DNA from: an uncultured Prevotella sp.
GTDB lineage: Bacteria > Bacteroidota > Bacteroidia > Bacteroidales > Bacteroidaceae
NCBI GenBank assembly: GCA_946188165.1
Contig: CAMHTW010000030.1
Span: 1-41,142 of the forward strand
Direction of reading: 5' to 3'
DNA length: 41,142 bases
Part shown: positions 25,959 through 34,400 of the stretch, one piece after another
How positions within the stretch are numbered: the stretch's first letter is position 1
Layout: the number at the start of each line of letters is the position of its first letter
The notes under the pieces: generated by a model
Databases searched by the model: none
What the model saw: only the letters and a program-made list of their open reading frames with translations
Told to the model about the DNA's origin: nothing
Translations under genes and position numbers: made by a program

Positions 25959-28621
25959 TAAGCAATAGATTTTGTTTTCTTTAGATATTTTCCTGCCTCG
26001 TCTCCTTCTGCAATTCTCTCGATAAGATTATCTGCCAGCAATCTTTCAATTTTTTTAAAGGCTGACTTAGTATTGTTGTACTTGAAAATCTTGTCGACAT
26101 CATCCTTTGTAAATACCTCTGGAAGTCGGTTATACCCCTCGATGCTTTTCGATTGATGTCGCTTCCCCGAGAACTGTACGTCATTGTTCATATCGTCGAA
26201 GTACTTTTCTGCCAGTGTGCCGAAGAAGTGCTGCTGCATGGCATACTGGATGCGGGCTATCAGTTCGCAGAGGCGCCAATCCGTATCGTCCACTTCGTAT
26301 GTGCCCGTCCAGTTGCTGCCCTCTTGGTGCAGCTGGTCCCAGTGGCGCATGTCGATGAATGGTGCCGAGAAGTTCAGGGCGTGGTAAGGCACACGTTTCA
26401 GCATCAGCTCGTTGGCTTCGCTGTCGTCCTCGCGACAGTCGTCCATGCGGTTCTTCGTCCAGTCGTACAGCCGTTTCACCAGTGGCCACAGCGGCAGTTC
26501 TCCATAGCGTCCGTCCAGCTTGTAGGCCCACGACTTCATGCGCTCTATGCGCTGCCAGTCTATGTCCGTAGCTTCCTCGTACTTGATCATCTCGTAGTTC
26601 GTCTTGGGCATGGGGATGACCGTCAGACGTGTCGAAAGACCTGAGCCGAAGTTCCTTTCGTTCACCTTCTTTTTCAGGGCGATGAGCGTGCCGCTGTAGA
26701 TGTAGTTCCACATCACGCGGAACTCATCGACGGGTGAGTCCTGATTCTGATACATCTGGCCGTCCTTCTCGTTGTGGAAGGCTTTCAGCTCCATGGCCTG
26801 CTTGTTAATCCACTGACCGCCGCTCTGCAGGGTTATCGAATTATCCAGCTCCGTATCGAAGGTATACATGTGCAGTTGCATCTCCTTGCCATCTACTATT
26901 TCCTTTGCGTTCAGCATATCCTCTATCAGCTGGCCGTTCGACGTTCTTGATGGGTGTATGCGGATAATGCCCTGCGGCTTGTCCTTACCCTCCTTGTTCG
27001 CGGCCTTCTTCCTGTTGTCCTTCTTGTATCGGTTCAGCGCCGCCTTGCCAGCTGCATCGGCAGCCTGCATGGGTGTTATCAGCACGTCGTTGATGTCGTC
27101 GGCCATCGACTTGTTCGATGCCGGATGTCCGATGATGTATAGCGAGCAGTTCAGCCGTCGTTCCTGTTGCGGACGGTGGTAGAAGCGGTACCAGCAGCGC
27201 GTCATCAGCGTCATCAGCACGCCACCCGCCACGAACATCGCAGCTGGATACTGGCTCCGCTTCAAGCCCTCGCAGACATCCTTCAGTACCGGGAAGTCAC
27301 CAAACATCGATTCTATTTCAGAGCCCCAGGCATCTAACTGGGAATTGAGAGTTAAGAATTGAGAATTATGATTACCTTCTACCGTCTGCGTTTGCGCTTT
27401 CGTTATCTCCTGATAGGTTTTCCCTGTCACCGCCTTGATGGCATTCTGCATGGCTGTACTGGGGTAAGGATTCGAGGTGCTTTCTTCCCTCTTCGCCTTC
27501 TGCTTCGCTGCGCTTTCCACCGTCTGCGCCACGTTCTCATCCCGTTCAGCGATGATTTCCTGCACCCAGCTTTGTGCTTCGACGATGCGCTGCACCAGCT
27601 GCTTGTCGCCGTCAAACATAAGCAGGAGGTCTGTGGCAAGTATAAGGCTCTGCTTGTGACGGTTCGAGTCGTCAGCACATGGCAATTTATCAGCAAAGCG
27701 CTGGTCAATAATACTTTGAATATCATAACCCCTCCATTTTATTTCTGAACACGAATTGCTCGAATTACACGAATTATTCGTTTGATTCGTGAGATTCGTG
27801 TTCGTCTTTCCTGTGTTCTTTTCATCATCAGCATTAAACTCATGATACAGTGGTTGAGTTTCCTTCTCACGGTATAGTTGTGTGTACCGCTTGTCAAATT
27901 CTTCGTCATAATAGTCAAATAGAAGTTCTTCGTTAATATACAGGATATCGTCCTCCTTCGGGGCGAACGAGTTGCGCGTGGCGTCGATACAGCTTTCATC
28001 GGCCTTGTAGCCCAGCTTTTCAGCCATCACTATCTGGTTATCAGCCAGATTGCCAATGCTGCCGTCTGCTACACCTACAATACGTGCACCATAGCCGCTG
28101 CTGGTGATGTGTACCAGCGCTATGCGCTTCATCAGTTCTTCATCGTCACGCAGCTTCCACCATATCTGCATGGGGTTCTCCACATGGTCAATGTCAAGCA
28201 TGAAGAGTCCGTTCAGGTGGCAGTCTGCCAAACGGCGATGACGGAAGAGAGTGCCTTTATCCGTAGGTGTCTCGTCAAACTCATAGCAGCCGAAGATGAA
28301 TGCAGGCAGATTGTCCTTCAAGTCCTGTGCAAAGGCCAACAGTCGCTCCTCGTCACTCTTCTCAAAGAACTTCTGGCGGGCACTCAGCTTCTTCAAGCTT
28401 CGCTTTTTAGCTAAGAACTTCTGGTATTCTGTATTGTTCAGCCACGTCTGTATGGCCACGGGGCCTTCGGCCTTGCTGGCCTCCACTGCTGCAATGATGG
28501 CTCTGCGGGCATTGATGCGCCACTCCGTACTCGGTTTCCTGACTTGCTCCCAGAACACTTCCTTTGTGCAAGGAAGTGCCTGAGAGAAGTGCGTGTTTTC
28601 TTGATAACAGAATCCTCCCAT
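25958..28621 (-). CDS. BT4734-type primase fused to an ATPase/helicase-like domain
   Basis: An 887-aa protein. Residues about 90-240 match the BT4734-like (so-called VirE N-terminal) primase-polymerase fold: metal-binding DxD in LFMLDIDHVENP (Asp143, Asp145), HITSSGYGARIVG (His171), and CIDATRNSFAP (Asp213, Arg216). The C-terminal half resembles DUF3987-type ATPases: MFGDFPVLKDVCEGLKRSQYP, then a P-loop-like YIIGHPASNKS near residue 500. Such proteins occur in Bacteroidales mobile elements and near capsule loci; the function is unproven, with priming and unwinding for element replication being the usual suggestion. A repeat-derived peptide interrupts the linker near residues 417-427. Confidence 0.85.
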   Translation of the reverse strand: MGGFCYQENTHFSQALPCTKEVFWEQVRKPSTEWRINARRAIIAAVEASKAEGPVAIQTWLNNTEYQKFLAKKRSLKKLSARQKFFEKSDEERLLAFAQDLKDNLPAFIFGCYEFDETPTDKGTLFRHRRLADCHLNGLFMLDIDHVENPMQIWWKLRDDEELMKRIALVHITSSGYGARIVGVADGSIGNLADNQIVMAEKLGYKADESCIDATRNSFAPKEDDILYINEELLFDYYDEEFDKRYTQLYREKETQPLYHEFNADDEKNTGKTNTNLTNQTNNSCNSSNSCSEIKWRGYDIQSIIDQRFADKLPCADDSNRHKQSLILATDLLLMFDGDKQLVQRIVEAQSWVQEIIAERDENVAQTVESAAKQKAKREESTSNPYPSTAMQNAIKAVTGKTYQEITKAQTQTVEGNHNSQFLTLNSQLDAWGSEIESMFGDFPVLKDVCEGLKRSQYPAAMFVAGGVLMTLMTRCWYRFYHRPQQERRLNCSLYIIGHPASNKSMADDINDVLITPMQAADAAGKAALNRYKKDNRKKAANKEGKDKPQGIIRIHPSRTSNGQLIEDMLNAKEIVDGKEMQLHMYTFDTELDNSITLQSGGQWINKQAMELKAFHNEKDGQMYQNQDSPVDEFRVMWNYIYSGTLIALKKKVNERNFGSGLSTRLTVIPMPKTNYEMIKYEEATDIDWQRIERMKSWAYKLDGRYGELPLWPLVKRLYDWTKNRMDDCREDDSEANELMLKRVPYHALNFSAPFIDMRHWDQLHQEGSNWTGTYEVDDTDWRLCELIARIQYAMQQHFFGTLAEKYFDDMNNDVQFSGKRHQSKSIEGYNRLPEVFTKDDVDKIFKYNNTKSAFKKIERLLADNLIERIAEGDEAGKYLKKTKSIA
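27342..27369. repeat. 4 x 7-bp repeat inside the primase gene
   Basis: GAATTGA, GAGTTAA, GAATTGA, GAATTAT in tandem (27342-27369). It is read in frame on the minus strand as a peptide of the NSQFLTLNSQL type, located in the linker between the primase and ATPase halves. The same heptads occur between phoH and purC. Confidence 0.88.
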
Positions 28622-28624
28622 AGG

Positions 28625-29164
28625 TTATACTCTATCTATGATATCATCGTCAGTGACCTCTTTCGAAGTCTTCTGCACCTGGTTAAACGTCCTGATGATC
28701 TCCGAGTAGTTGGCTCCGATGACCTTCGCCATTTCAGCCTGCAGCTGCAGCAGTTCGCGCTCAACGGTAGGGCCGCAGTCCAGCGTGGTCTGAATCACCA
28801 CCTGCTTCTGCGTCTTGTTCAGGTACACCTTCAGACGCTGCGTGTCGTGCAGCAGCTTGCCCTTCACTTTCAGCTTCAGCTCACTCTTCAGCTCGCCCTT
28901 CACCAGTTCCGCAAACCGCTCCTGCATCGTGGCTACGGGGTCGGGGTCGTTGGCATCCACATTGATATGGATTGAGTAGCTCGACTCCTTCTCGCCCTCA
29001 CTCTTGTAGAACGAGCTCTTGCCCTTCTGCTTGATCATCCGGCGGTTGCTCTCCTTCGATGATTCGGGGTTCACTACTACGACATCGTTGCCGTACATTT
29101 TCACACGTGCCCTAAAGGCCTTCACCGGCTTTCCTTCCGGCTTCTCAATAAAGTTTTCTGTCAT
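28625..29164 (-). CDS. unknown protein of the primase module
   Basis: A 179-aa, strongly charged soluble protein. The start is taken as MTENFIEKPEG at 29164; an upstream in-frame start at 29200 would add 12 residues. The N-terminal half is basic (KAFRARVKMYGNDVVVVNPESSK, then RRMIKQKGK), the middle has SYSIHINVDANDPDPV, and the C-terminus is helical and acidic (KEVTDDDIIDRV). The family is not recognised. It ends 3 bases before the primase start, so it probably works with the primase; a DNA-binding accessory role is a guess. Confidence 0.7.
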   Translation of the reverse strand: MTENFIEKPEGKPVKAFRARVKMYGNDVVVVNPESSKESNRRMIKQKGKSSFYKSEGEKESSYSIHINVDANDPDPVATMQERFAELVKGELKSELKLKVKGKLLHDTQRLKVYLNKTQKQVVIQTTLDCGPTVERELLQLQAEMAKVIGANYSEIIRTFNQVQKTSKEVTDDDIIDRV

Positions 29165-29213
29165 ATTATTACTTTTTGATTTGTTCAACCATAGTTTCAA
29201 ACTTCCTTATTGT

Positions 29214-29657
29214 TTATATCCCGAACAACAAGACTTCCTTGGTACATTTGTCAGGTGCAAATTCATCGAAAACCTCATCCTCATGACAATTACTTCGATA
29301 ATTTGAAGCTTTCCTGATTCGTGTTTTTATTTGGCTCCTAACCCTTCTTCTGGTCAAAGGTTCACCATTCTTGCTGTTTTTTTCGAAGGCTGCATACGCA
29401 CCAAGTATACCCTCATTTATCAAGTCAAGCACAGATAGCGTATTTACCTTTTCGCTATGATTGTAAGCCACCAAAATAATATAAGGAATAAAGCCTTCCA
29501 TCAGTTTTGTAACGGCTCCGGGTTTCTGACGGTTTTTCAGATAGATGTCCCGTTGCTTCTTCGTCATCCGCTTTAGTTTCTCCATGTCACGGACAAAGGC
29601 ACGTACATTCTTGTCATTCGACGCCTTCAACTCCTGTATTATCACTTTGTATTTCAT
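29214..29657 (-). CDS. orphan sigma-70 region 2-like protein
   Basis: A 147-aa protein. Residues about 50-118 resemble sigma-70 region 2: a helix FIPYIILVAYNHS, then LSVLDLINEGILGAYAAFEKN (compare DLIQEGNIGLMRAVEKFD) and RRRVRSQIKTRIRKA in the position of regions 2.3-2.4. There is no region 4 after it, only a 25-residue tail (ending CTKEVLLFGI). So it could bind core RNA polymerase or the -10 region but not a -35 box by itself. Its ATG overlaps the upstream stop as ATGA (29657-29654). Confidence 0.68.
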   Translation of the reverse strand: MKYKVIIQELKASNDKNVRAFVRDMEKLKRMTKKQRDIYLKNRQKPGAVTKLMEGFIPYIILVAYNHSEKVNTLSVLDLINEGILGAYAAFEKNSKNGEPLTRRRVRSQIKTRIRKASNYRSNCHEDEVFDEFAPDKCTKEVLLFGI

Positions 29658-30022
29658 CGTAGCGACCCATTATTTTTCATTCTACTCAAAACGCTCTTCT
29701 TCAACAGCCCCATTTCCATCGCCATCATCTTGTAGCAGATGTCCAGCACCAGATCTGCAGACGATACCCCCGTAGTGTACGCCACATGCGACTTCGCAAA
29801 GTCCACAAGGTTCTCAGCCATCACCAGCTGCATCTCCTCGTCGAAGCCTCGCACGTGATACGACAGTATACCATACAGCTCCATACTCACCATGCCTTGC
29901 AGACGCATCAGTTCCTTTTCAGCCAAACGTGTCAGCTGATGTTCGGGCAACAGGTTTTCATGCTTCACCTTTACACCCTTGGTGCATTTGCGCACCGTCG
30001 AAAAATTCTTCAGTTCTTTCAT
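29654..30022 (-). CDS. unknown 122-aa protein
   Basis: A soluble protein with a basic N-terminus (RKCTKGVKVKHENLLPEHQLTRLAEKELMRLQ) followed by helices with many methionines (ICYKMMAMEMGLLKKSVLSRM). No known domain is recognised. It overlaps the sigma-like gene by ATGA and lies after two terminators, so it is likely the first gene of the second transcription unit. Confidence 0.65.
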   Translation of the reverse strand: MKELKNFSTVRKCTKGVKVKHENLLPEHQLTRLAEKELMRLQGMVSMELYGILSYHVRGFDEEMQLVMAENLVDFAKSHVAYTTGVSSADLVLDICYKMMAMEMGLLKKSVLSRMKNNGSLR

Positions 30023-30062
30023 ACTTTTTTATTTTTTTGTTTGTTACTTGAATTTTCTGGGT

Positions 30063-30070
30063 GCAAAATT
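30063..30070 (-). promoter_or_regulatory. possible -7 element before the 122-aa gene
   Basis: GAATTTTG followed by CACCC on the minus strand (30070-30063), one base from the TAnnTTTG consensus, about 41 bases upstream of the ATG. The -33 region at 20-base spacing reads TTTT. It would restart transcription after the two terminators. Confidence 0.4.
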
Positions 30071-30087
30071 CGGGAAAAAGATTTGGT

Positions 30088-30123
30088 GAAAAAAAAAAAG
30101 AAAGTTTCACGAAAACTTTCTTT
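30088..30123 (-). terminator. strong intrinsic terminator (second of two)
   Basis: On the minus strand, an 11-bp perfect stem AAAGAAAGTTT/AAACTTTCTTT around TCGTG (30123-30097) followed by an uninterrupted T run. It lies between the 318-aa and 122-aa genes. Confidence 0.85.
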
Positions 30124-30146
30124 TACACAACTCGCTGATTACCAAC

Positions 30147-30171
30147 AAAAAAGGGCGCCTTTCAGCACCCT
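30147..30171 (-). terminator. intrinsic terminator (first of two)
   Basis: On the minus strand, a stem AGGGTGC/GCGCCCT (one G-U pair) with a short loop TGAAAG, followed by TTTTTTG, six bases after the stop of the 318-aa gene. Confidence 0.8.
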
Positions 30172-30177
30172 AAACTT

Positions 30178-31134
30178 TCATAAAACTTTCACGCCATACC
30201 GTTCTAAGACATCATTTACGGCCTTTTTCACCAGTTTATCGTCAGGCGTTACGGCTAAGGCTCCTCTCACCGAATGGTTCTTGCCTTTTTCAGGTTCCAG
30301 CAGTTCTGCCATCCTCACATCCGTCGTCTCTTTCACGATGACACCATTTACCGCCATCATATGCGAAATCTGCGCTACCAGATTACGATTGAACAATGTT
30401 CCCTTTTGGTTTCCCTTCTCATATACCACTCGGCTCACAGCATCCTGTTCCAGTATCTCTTGCCATATCTTAGCGTATTGTTCCCTATAACCTGCATTCA
30501 CTACCGGCATCAGCCTCCCCACATAGTCCATCACCGATTGTTTCATGCCTTCACACTTTTCTTCCTGCACTTTCTTCTGCGATTCATAACTGATATGAAC
30601 ACCATCGCCTGGTACCACATTGATTTGAGCATTAGGGAAATTGCCACCCTCAAACAGACCTCTTAATCCATCCAAATTGTTTTTGTCACTCATATTATTA
30701 TTCTGATTTTTTCCTTTTCTATTGTTCTTTACTTGATGGGTAAGCGTTTTCACGTCCATCATCAATGGCCGTAACTTATATTTGTTCTCAATCTTTTCAA
30801 GTAGTTTCTTATTCCTGAATCTGACGTTCTCTTTGGCTGCAAGGATGCCAAACATCATCATCATGCCTACACTTGCCGAGGAATAAGAACCAAGATGATA
30901 TTTTATGCTTTCATATAATTCATGAAATGCATCATCGTCAAGCAACTCTTCTTCCACCTGTTTACTCACACGATATGCTTCTTGAAGAATTCTGTCTGTT
31001 CCTACTTTGCTAAATACAAAATCGTTATTACGTGAATTGAATATTCTTAGGAGTCCTTCATCCAAAGACTCCCCAAAGGATGCGCCCTCAATATCCCCCT
31101 CCTCATTCGTATTATTATTTGCAATAACCAACAT
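30178..31134 (-). CDS. unknown 318-aa protein, first gene of the accessory module
   Basis: The start is taken as MLVIANNNTNEEG at 31134; the frame stays open upstream to 31251, but that part lies in the folded leader. The N-terminal part is acidic with EGDIEGASFGESLDEGLL, then DRILQEAYRVSKQVEEELLDDDAFHELYESI and a hydrophobic patch ASVGMMMMFGILAA. A low-complexity linker (NNRKGKNQNNNMSDKNN) near residue 165 separates it from a second part containing NFPNAQINVVPGDGVHISY and a helical C-terminus. No family is recognised. The linker holds an in-frame Met, so a shorter product starting MSDKNNLDGL is conceivable. Confidence 0.65.
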   Translation of the reverse strand: MLVIANNNTNEEGDIEGASFGESLDEGLLRIFNSRNNDFVFSKVGTDRILQEAYRVSKQVEEELLDDDAFHELYESIKYHLGSYSSASVGMMMMFGILAAKENVRFRNKKLLEKIENKYKLRPLMMDVKTLTHQVKNNRKGKNQNNNMSDKNNLDGLRGLFEGGNFPNAQINVVPGDGVHISYESQKKVQEEKCEGMKQSVMDYVGRLMPVVNAGYREQYAKIWQEILEQDAVSRVVYEKGNQKGTLFNRNLVAQISHMMAVNGVIVKETTDVRMAELLEPEKGKNHSVRGALAVTPDDKLVKKAVNDVLERYGVKVL

Positions 31135-31192
31135 TTTATAGCTTATAACTTTTTTACAGTAAAAAGAAGGGGGGACATTTTTAATTCCAACG

Positions 31193-31316
31193 CACTTTAG
31201 AGCCGCTAAGTTCACCATACCGCTGAAATCGCCAATGCCCACGCCCTTCAAGACGTGAGCTGGCAGACTTCTCTACTCGTATGGTTTACTTAAATTGAGT
31301 TAGCGGCTCTTAAGTG
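31193..31316 (-). repeat. 124-base nested inverted repeat in the module leader
   Basis: Five nested arm pairs: 31193-31209 with 31300-31316 (CACTTWAGAGCCGCTAA, one mismatch), 31214-31220 with 31279-31285 (ACCATAC), 31225-31230 with 31266-31271, 31231-31234 with 31261-31264, and 31237-31243 with 31254-31260 (GCCCACG/CGTGAGC, one G-U), enclosing a 10-base loop at 31244-31253. It lies between the promoter and the 318-aa gene, so the RNA would fold into one long stem. It could be a regulatory RNA, a MITE or IS remnant, or a single-strand origin. Confidence 0.8.
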
Positions 31317-31368
31317 TACGAGAAAGCTGTCAAAGCTTATTGTTCCACAATGTTTTTATTTTGGGATG

Positions 31369-31400
31369 CAAAGATAGTCATATTTCCTCGCACCACCAAA
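31369..31400 (-). promoter_or_regulatory. promoter of the accessory module
   Basis: On the minus strand, TTTG (31400-31397), a 20-base spacer and TATCTTTG (31376-31369) followed by CATCCC. Transcription would start near 31362, giving a leader of about 228 bases that contains the nested inverted repeat. The element sits 19 bases downstream of the hsdR stop. Confidence 0.85.
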
Positions 31401-31418
31401 TGTTTCTCTATGTATTTA

Positions 31419-34400
31419 TCATAGATAGTCCATATTTTCCACCATCCTAATCAACAGATTTTGGAAATTAGCCTTGAATCCCTCGTTCTGCTGATACTCT
31501 CTGTACAGTGAATTGTCGCCCTTACGTTTCTGTCTGACAATACTGTCTATAATCTTTCCGTAGATTTCCAATACAGCCTGCTGATCAGGATTACCTACCA
31601 CCATTGTCCTGTAGTCTTCATTCTCCGTCACGGCCTTGGCCATACTCATCAGCTTGGCTTTCTGGTCATCGGGCGTTGCCTCCCAACCCTTAAACCATCG
31701 CTCATTAAACTCCCTCAGAATCTGGTCTAATTTATCCTTGGGGTCATCTTCTTTCGGATGGGCATCAACCATTACAGGCTTATTAGGATCTATCACGGCA
31801 TCTCCAGCATCCAGCCCAATGGTCTCGTTCAAGGCCGTACGTCTCAGTCCGTAGGTGCTCAGGTCTACAGAATCCAGCAAGTCCTTGATGTCATCGGCAG
31901 TCTTTCCAGGCACTATCAGTTGTGGTATCAGGAATCGCAGATACCAGAACAGCTTTTCCCAATCAGCCACCTCATAGTCCATGATGGCTGCCACCTTCGA
32001 ATAGACTTTCACAAACTGCTTACACTTCATCTTGAAATCGGCCTTACCATTCTCTGGCCATTCTATCTCTTGGTTGAAGCGCATAGCCGCCGTATCGATG
32101 ATTGGTGCCCACTGGTCTGCTTCTGCCCCATGCAGGTATAGTTCAATAAACTCGTTCACTTCGTCCATATCGAACACACCCATGCCCAGTAGCGTAGCCT
32201 TCAGTTGGTGCAGCACGTTCACGTCCGTAGCCTCCGACAATGTTGTGGTGGTATAGAACGGATCGAATGCCGTTTTAATATCGTCCTTCGTGTTGTAGAA
32301 GTCCAGTATGAACAGGTCTTCGCATACCTTACCCAAATCTGGTGCACTACGGTTCAGTCGTGATAATGCCTGTACGGCCAGTACACCTGCCAATGGCTTG
32401 TCTATATACATAGCGCAGAGTTTGGGCTGGTCAAACCCCGTCAGATATTTATTGGCCACTACCAGTATTCTGCACTCGTCATCGTCAAAGTTCTCTGCTG
32501 TTTTGTTCTCAGGGAATCCGTTTATTTCAGCCTCTGTATATTCTCTTCCCTTGATATTCTTGGTGCCCGAGAATGCAATGAGTATCTTGTATGGCATCCC
32601 GTTCTTCTTTATCAGTTCCTGCAGGGCATGATAGTACATGATGGCACATTCAATATCCTTCGTTACCACCATCGCCTTGGCCTTACCCTTCAGCTTGTGG
32701 TTGCGGAATATCTTGGCGTCAAAATGTGTCAACATCACCTCCGCCTTGGCTTCTATGGTTTTGGGATCGCGCTCCACATAGCTGCGCAACAGCTTTTGTG
32801 CGCGTTCATTATTATATTCAGGATTCTCCTCAATGCTCTTGCTCAGTTCATAGTAGCTGCGATAAGTGGTATAGTTGGTGAGCACGTCCAGAATAAAGCC
32901 TTCTTCAATGGCCTGCTTCATGCTGTAGAGGTGGAAGGGACGGAATTTTCCTTCTGTGTCTTCCTGTCCGAATCGTTCCAGCGTTTCTTTCTTGGGCGTA
33001 GCTGTGAAGGCAAAGTAGCTACAGTTCGAACTCATCTTTCTATCCTTCATCAAGCGTTCCAACAGTACTTCCGTATCTGCATCTCCGGTGTCTTCATCTT
33101 TCTGCAACGTAGCGTTCAGCTTGTCTGCTGCTATACCGCTCTGGCTGCTGTGGGCCTCGTCTATGATGACGGCAAAGTTATGGTCGCTGACATCACTAAT
33201 CAAGTCACACATAAACGGGAACTTCTGAATCGTAGTGATGATGATACGTTTGCCGTCCTCTATATGCTGTTTCAGTCCCGTCTTGGGTATTCGTTCTCCG
33301 CTGTCTGCACAATCTGCGTGAGCCACTATCTTGTCGCTCTTGCCAAACGCCTTGATGTTGTCGGTTATCTGCTTATCCAGCAACCTGCGGTCTGTCACGA
33401 CGATTACAGAATTGTACAATGGTGCATCCAGTGCCTTGGCCCTTGCAGCCTCCATACTGTCCGGGCATGTGGTTATCAGCTTATACGCCAGCCATGTCAG
33501 CGAATTCGATTTTCCTGAGCCTGCTGAATGTTGTATCAGGTATGTCTTTCCCACACCCACCTTGGCCACATCCTGCTCCAGCTTGGTGACCACGTCTAAC
33601 TGGTGGTAGCGTGGGAATATCAGCTTCTTGGCATAGCGCATGGTATGGGGCACTTTCTTCTGCGTCTTGGCCTCGTCATAGTCGAACAGCACATAGTTCA
33701 TTATGATGTCTGCTATGGTGTCCTTCTGCAATAGGTGTTCCCACATATAGCTGGTCTTGTAGCCATCAGGATTCACGGGGTTTCCAGCACCCTGACCATT
33801 TGCCAAGCCTTTATTGTATGGCATGAAATAGGTCTTGTCAAGATTCAGCTTTGTGGTAAACCAAACCTCGTCTTTATCCATCGTGAAGTGGGCCAGACAA
33901 CGGCCATATTGCAGAATGGTATCTTTCGGGTTACGCTTGTCCGACTTATACTGATCGCGTCCGTCTTTCCTCGCTGTCTGGTATGTCCACGGATTCTTCA
34001 GCTCAAATGTAAACAGAGGGATGCCGTTCACGTATAAAGCCATGTCTAACTCTTCACCTGGATGAAGAACAGAAAAAGTCTGCTGTCGTGTCAGCGAAAA
34101 CTGATTCTGCTGGTACTTCTGACGTGACGCCTCGCTATCTGCTGCCGTAGGCTTTGGATAGAAAAACGTCAGCTTGATGTTGCCTATCTCGAACTTCTCC
34201 CTCAGCACCTTGATGACACCAAAGGTCTCTATTTCCTTCGACAGCAGGCGTGGCAGCTCAGAATAGATGTCCCTGCCCTTATACGTGTTTAGTACATCAC
34301 CCTGCGTCGTTTCCAAAAACGACCAAAGCCTGCGCATATCGAACCCTAACTTCTTGTCGAAGTCCTTAGGCAAGCCCCAATAGTACTGTCCCGCCTCCGG

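Noticed and set aside
31134..31251. Possible 39-residue N-terminal extension of the 318-aa protein
   Set aside because: It lies in the folded leader, with the frame running through an inverted-repeat arm; the ATG at 31134 gives a more ordinary start. It might be a transposase remnant, but I cannot show this.
31193..31316. Retron-type ncRNA
   Set aside because: The nested inverted repeat is suggestive, but no reverse transcriptase gene is present in the window.
25378..31400. Calling the module a prophage
   Set aside because: There is no capsid, portal, terminase, tail or integrase gene; primase and M15 peptidase alone are not enough.
32628..33518. Long open frame antisense to hsdR, and similar antisense frames over other genes
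   Set aside because: They are shadows of strongly conserved genes on the other strand and have no recognisable motifs or promoters.
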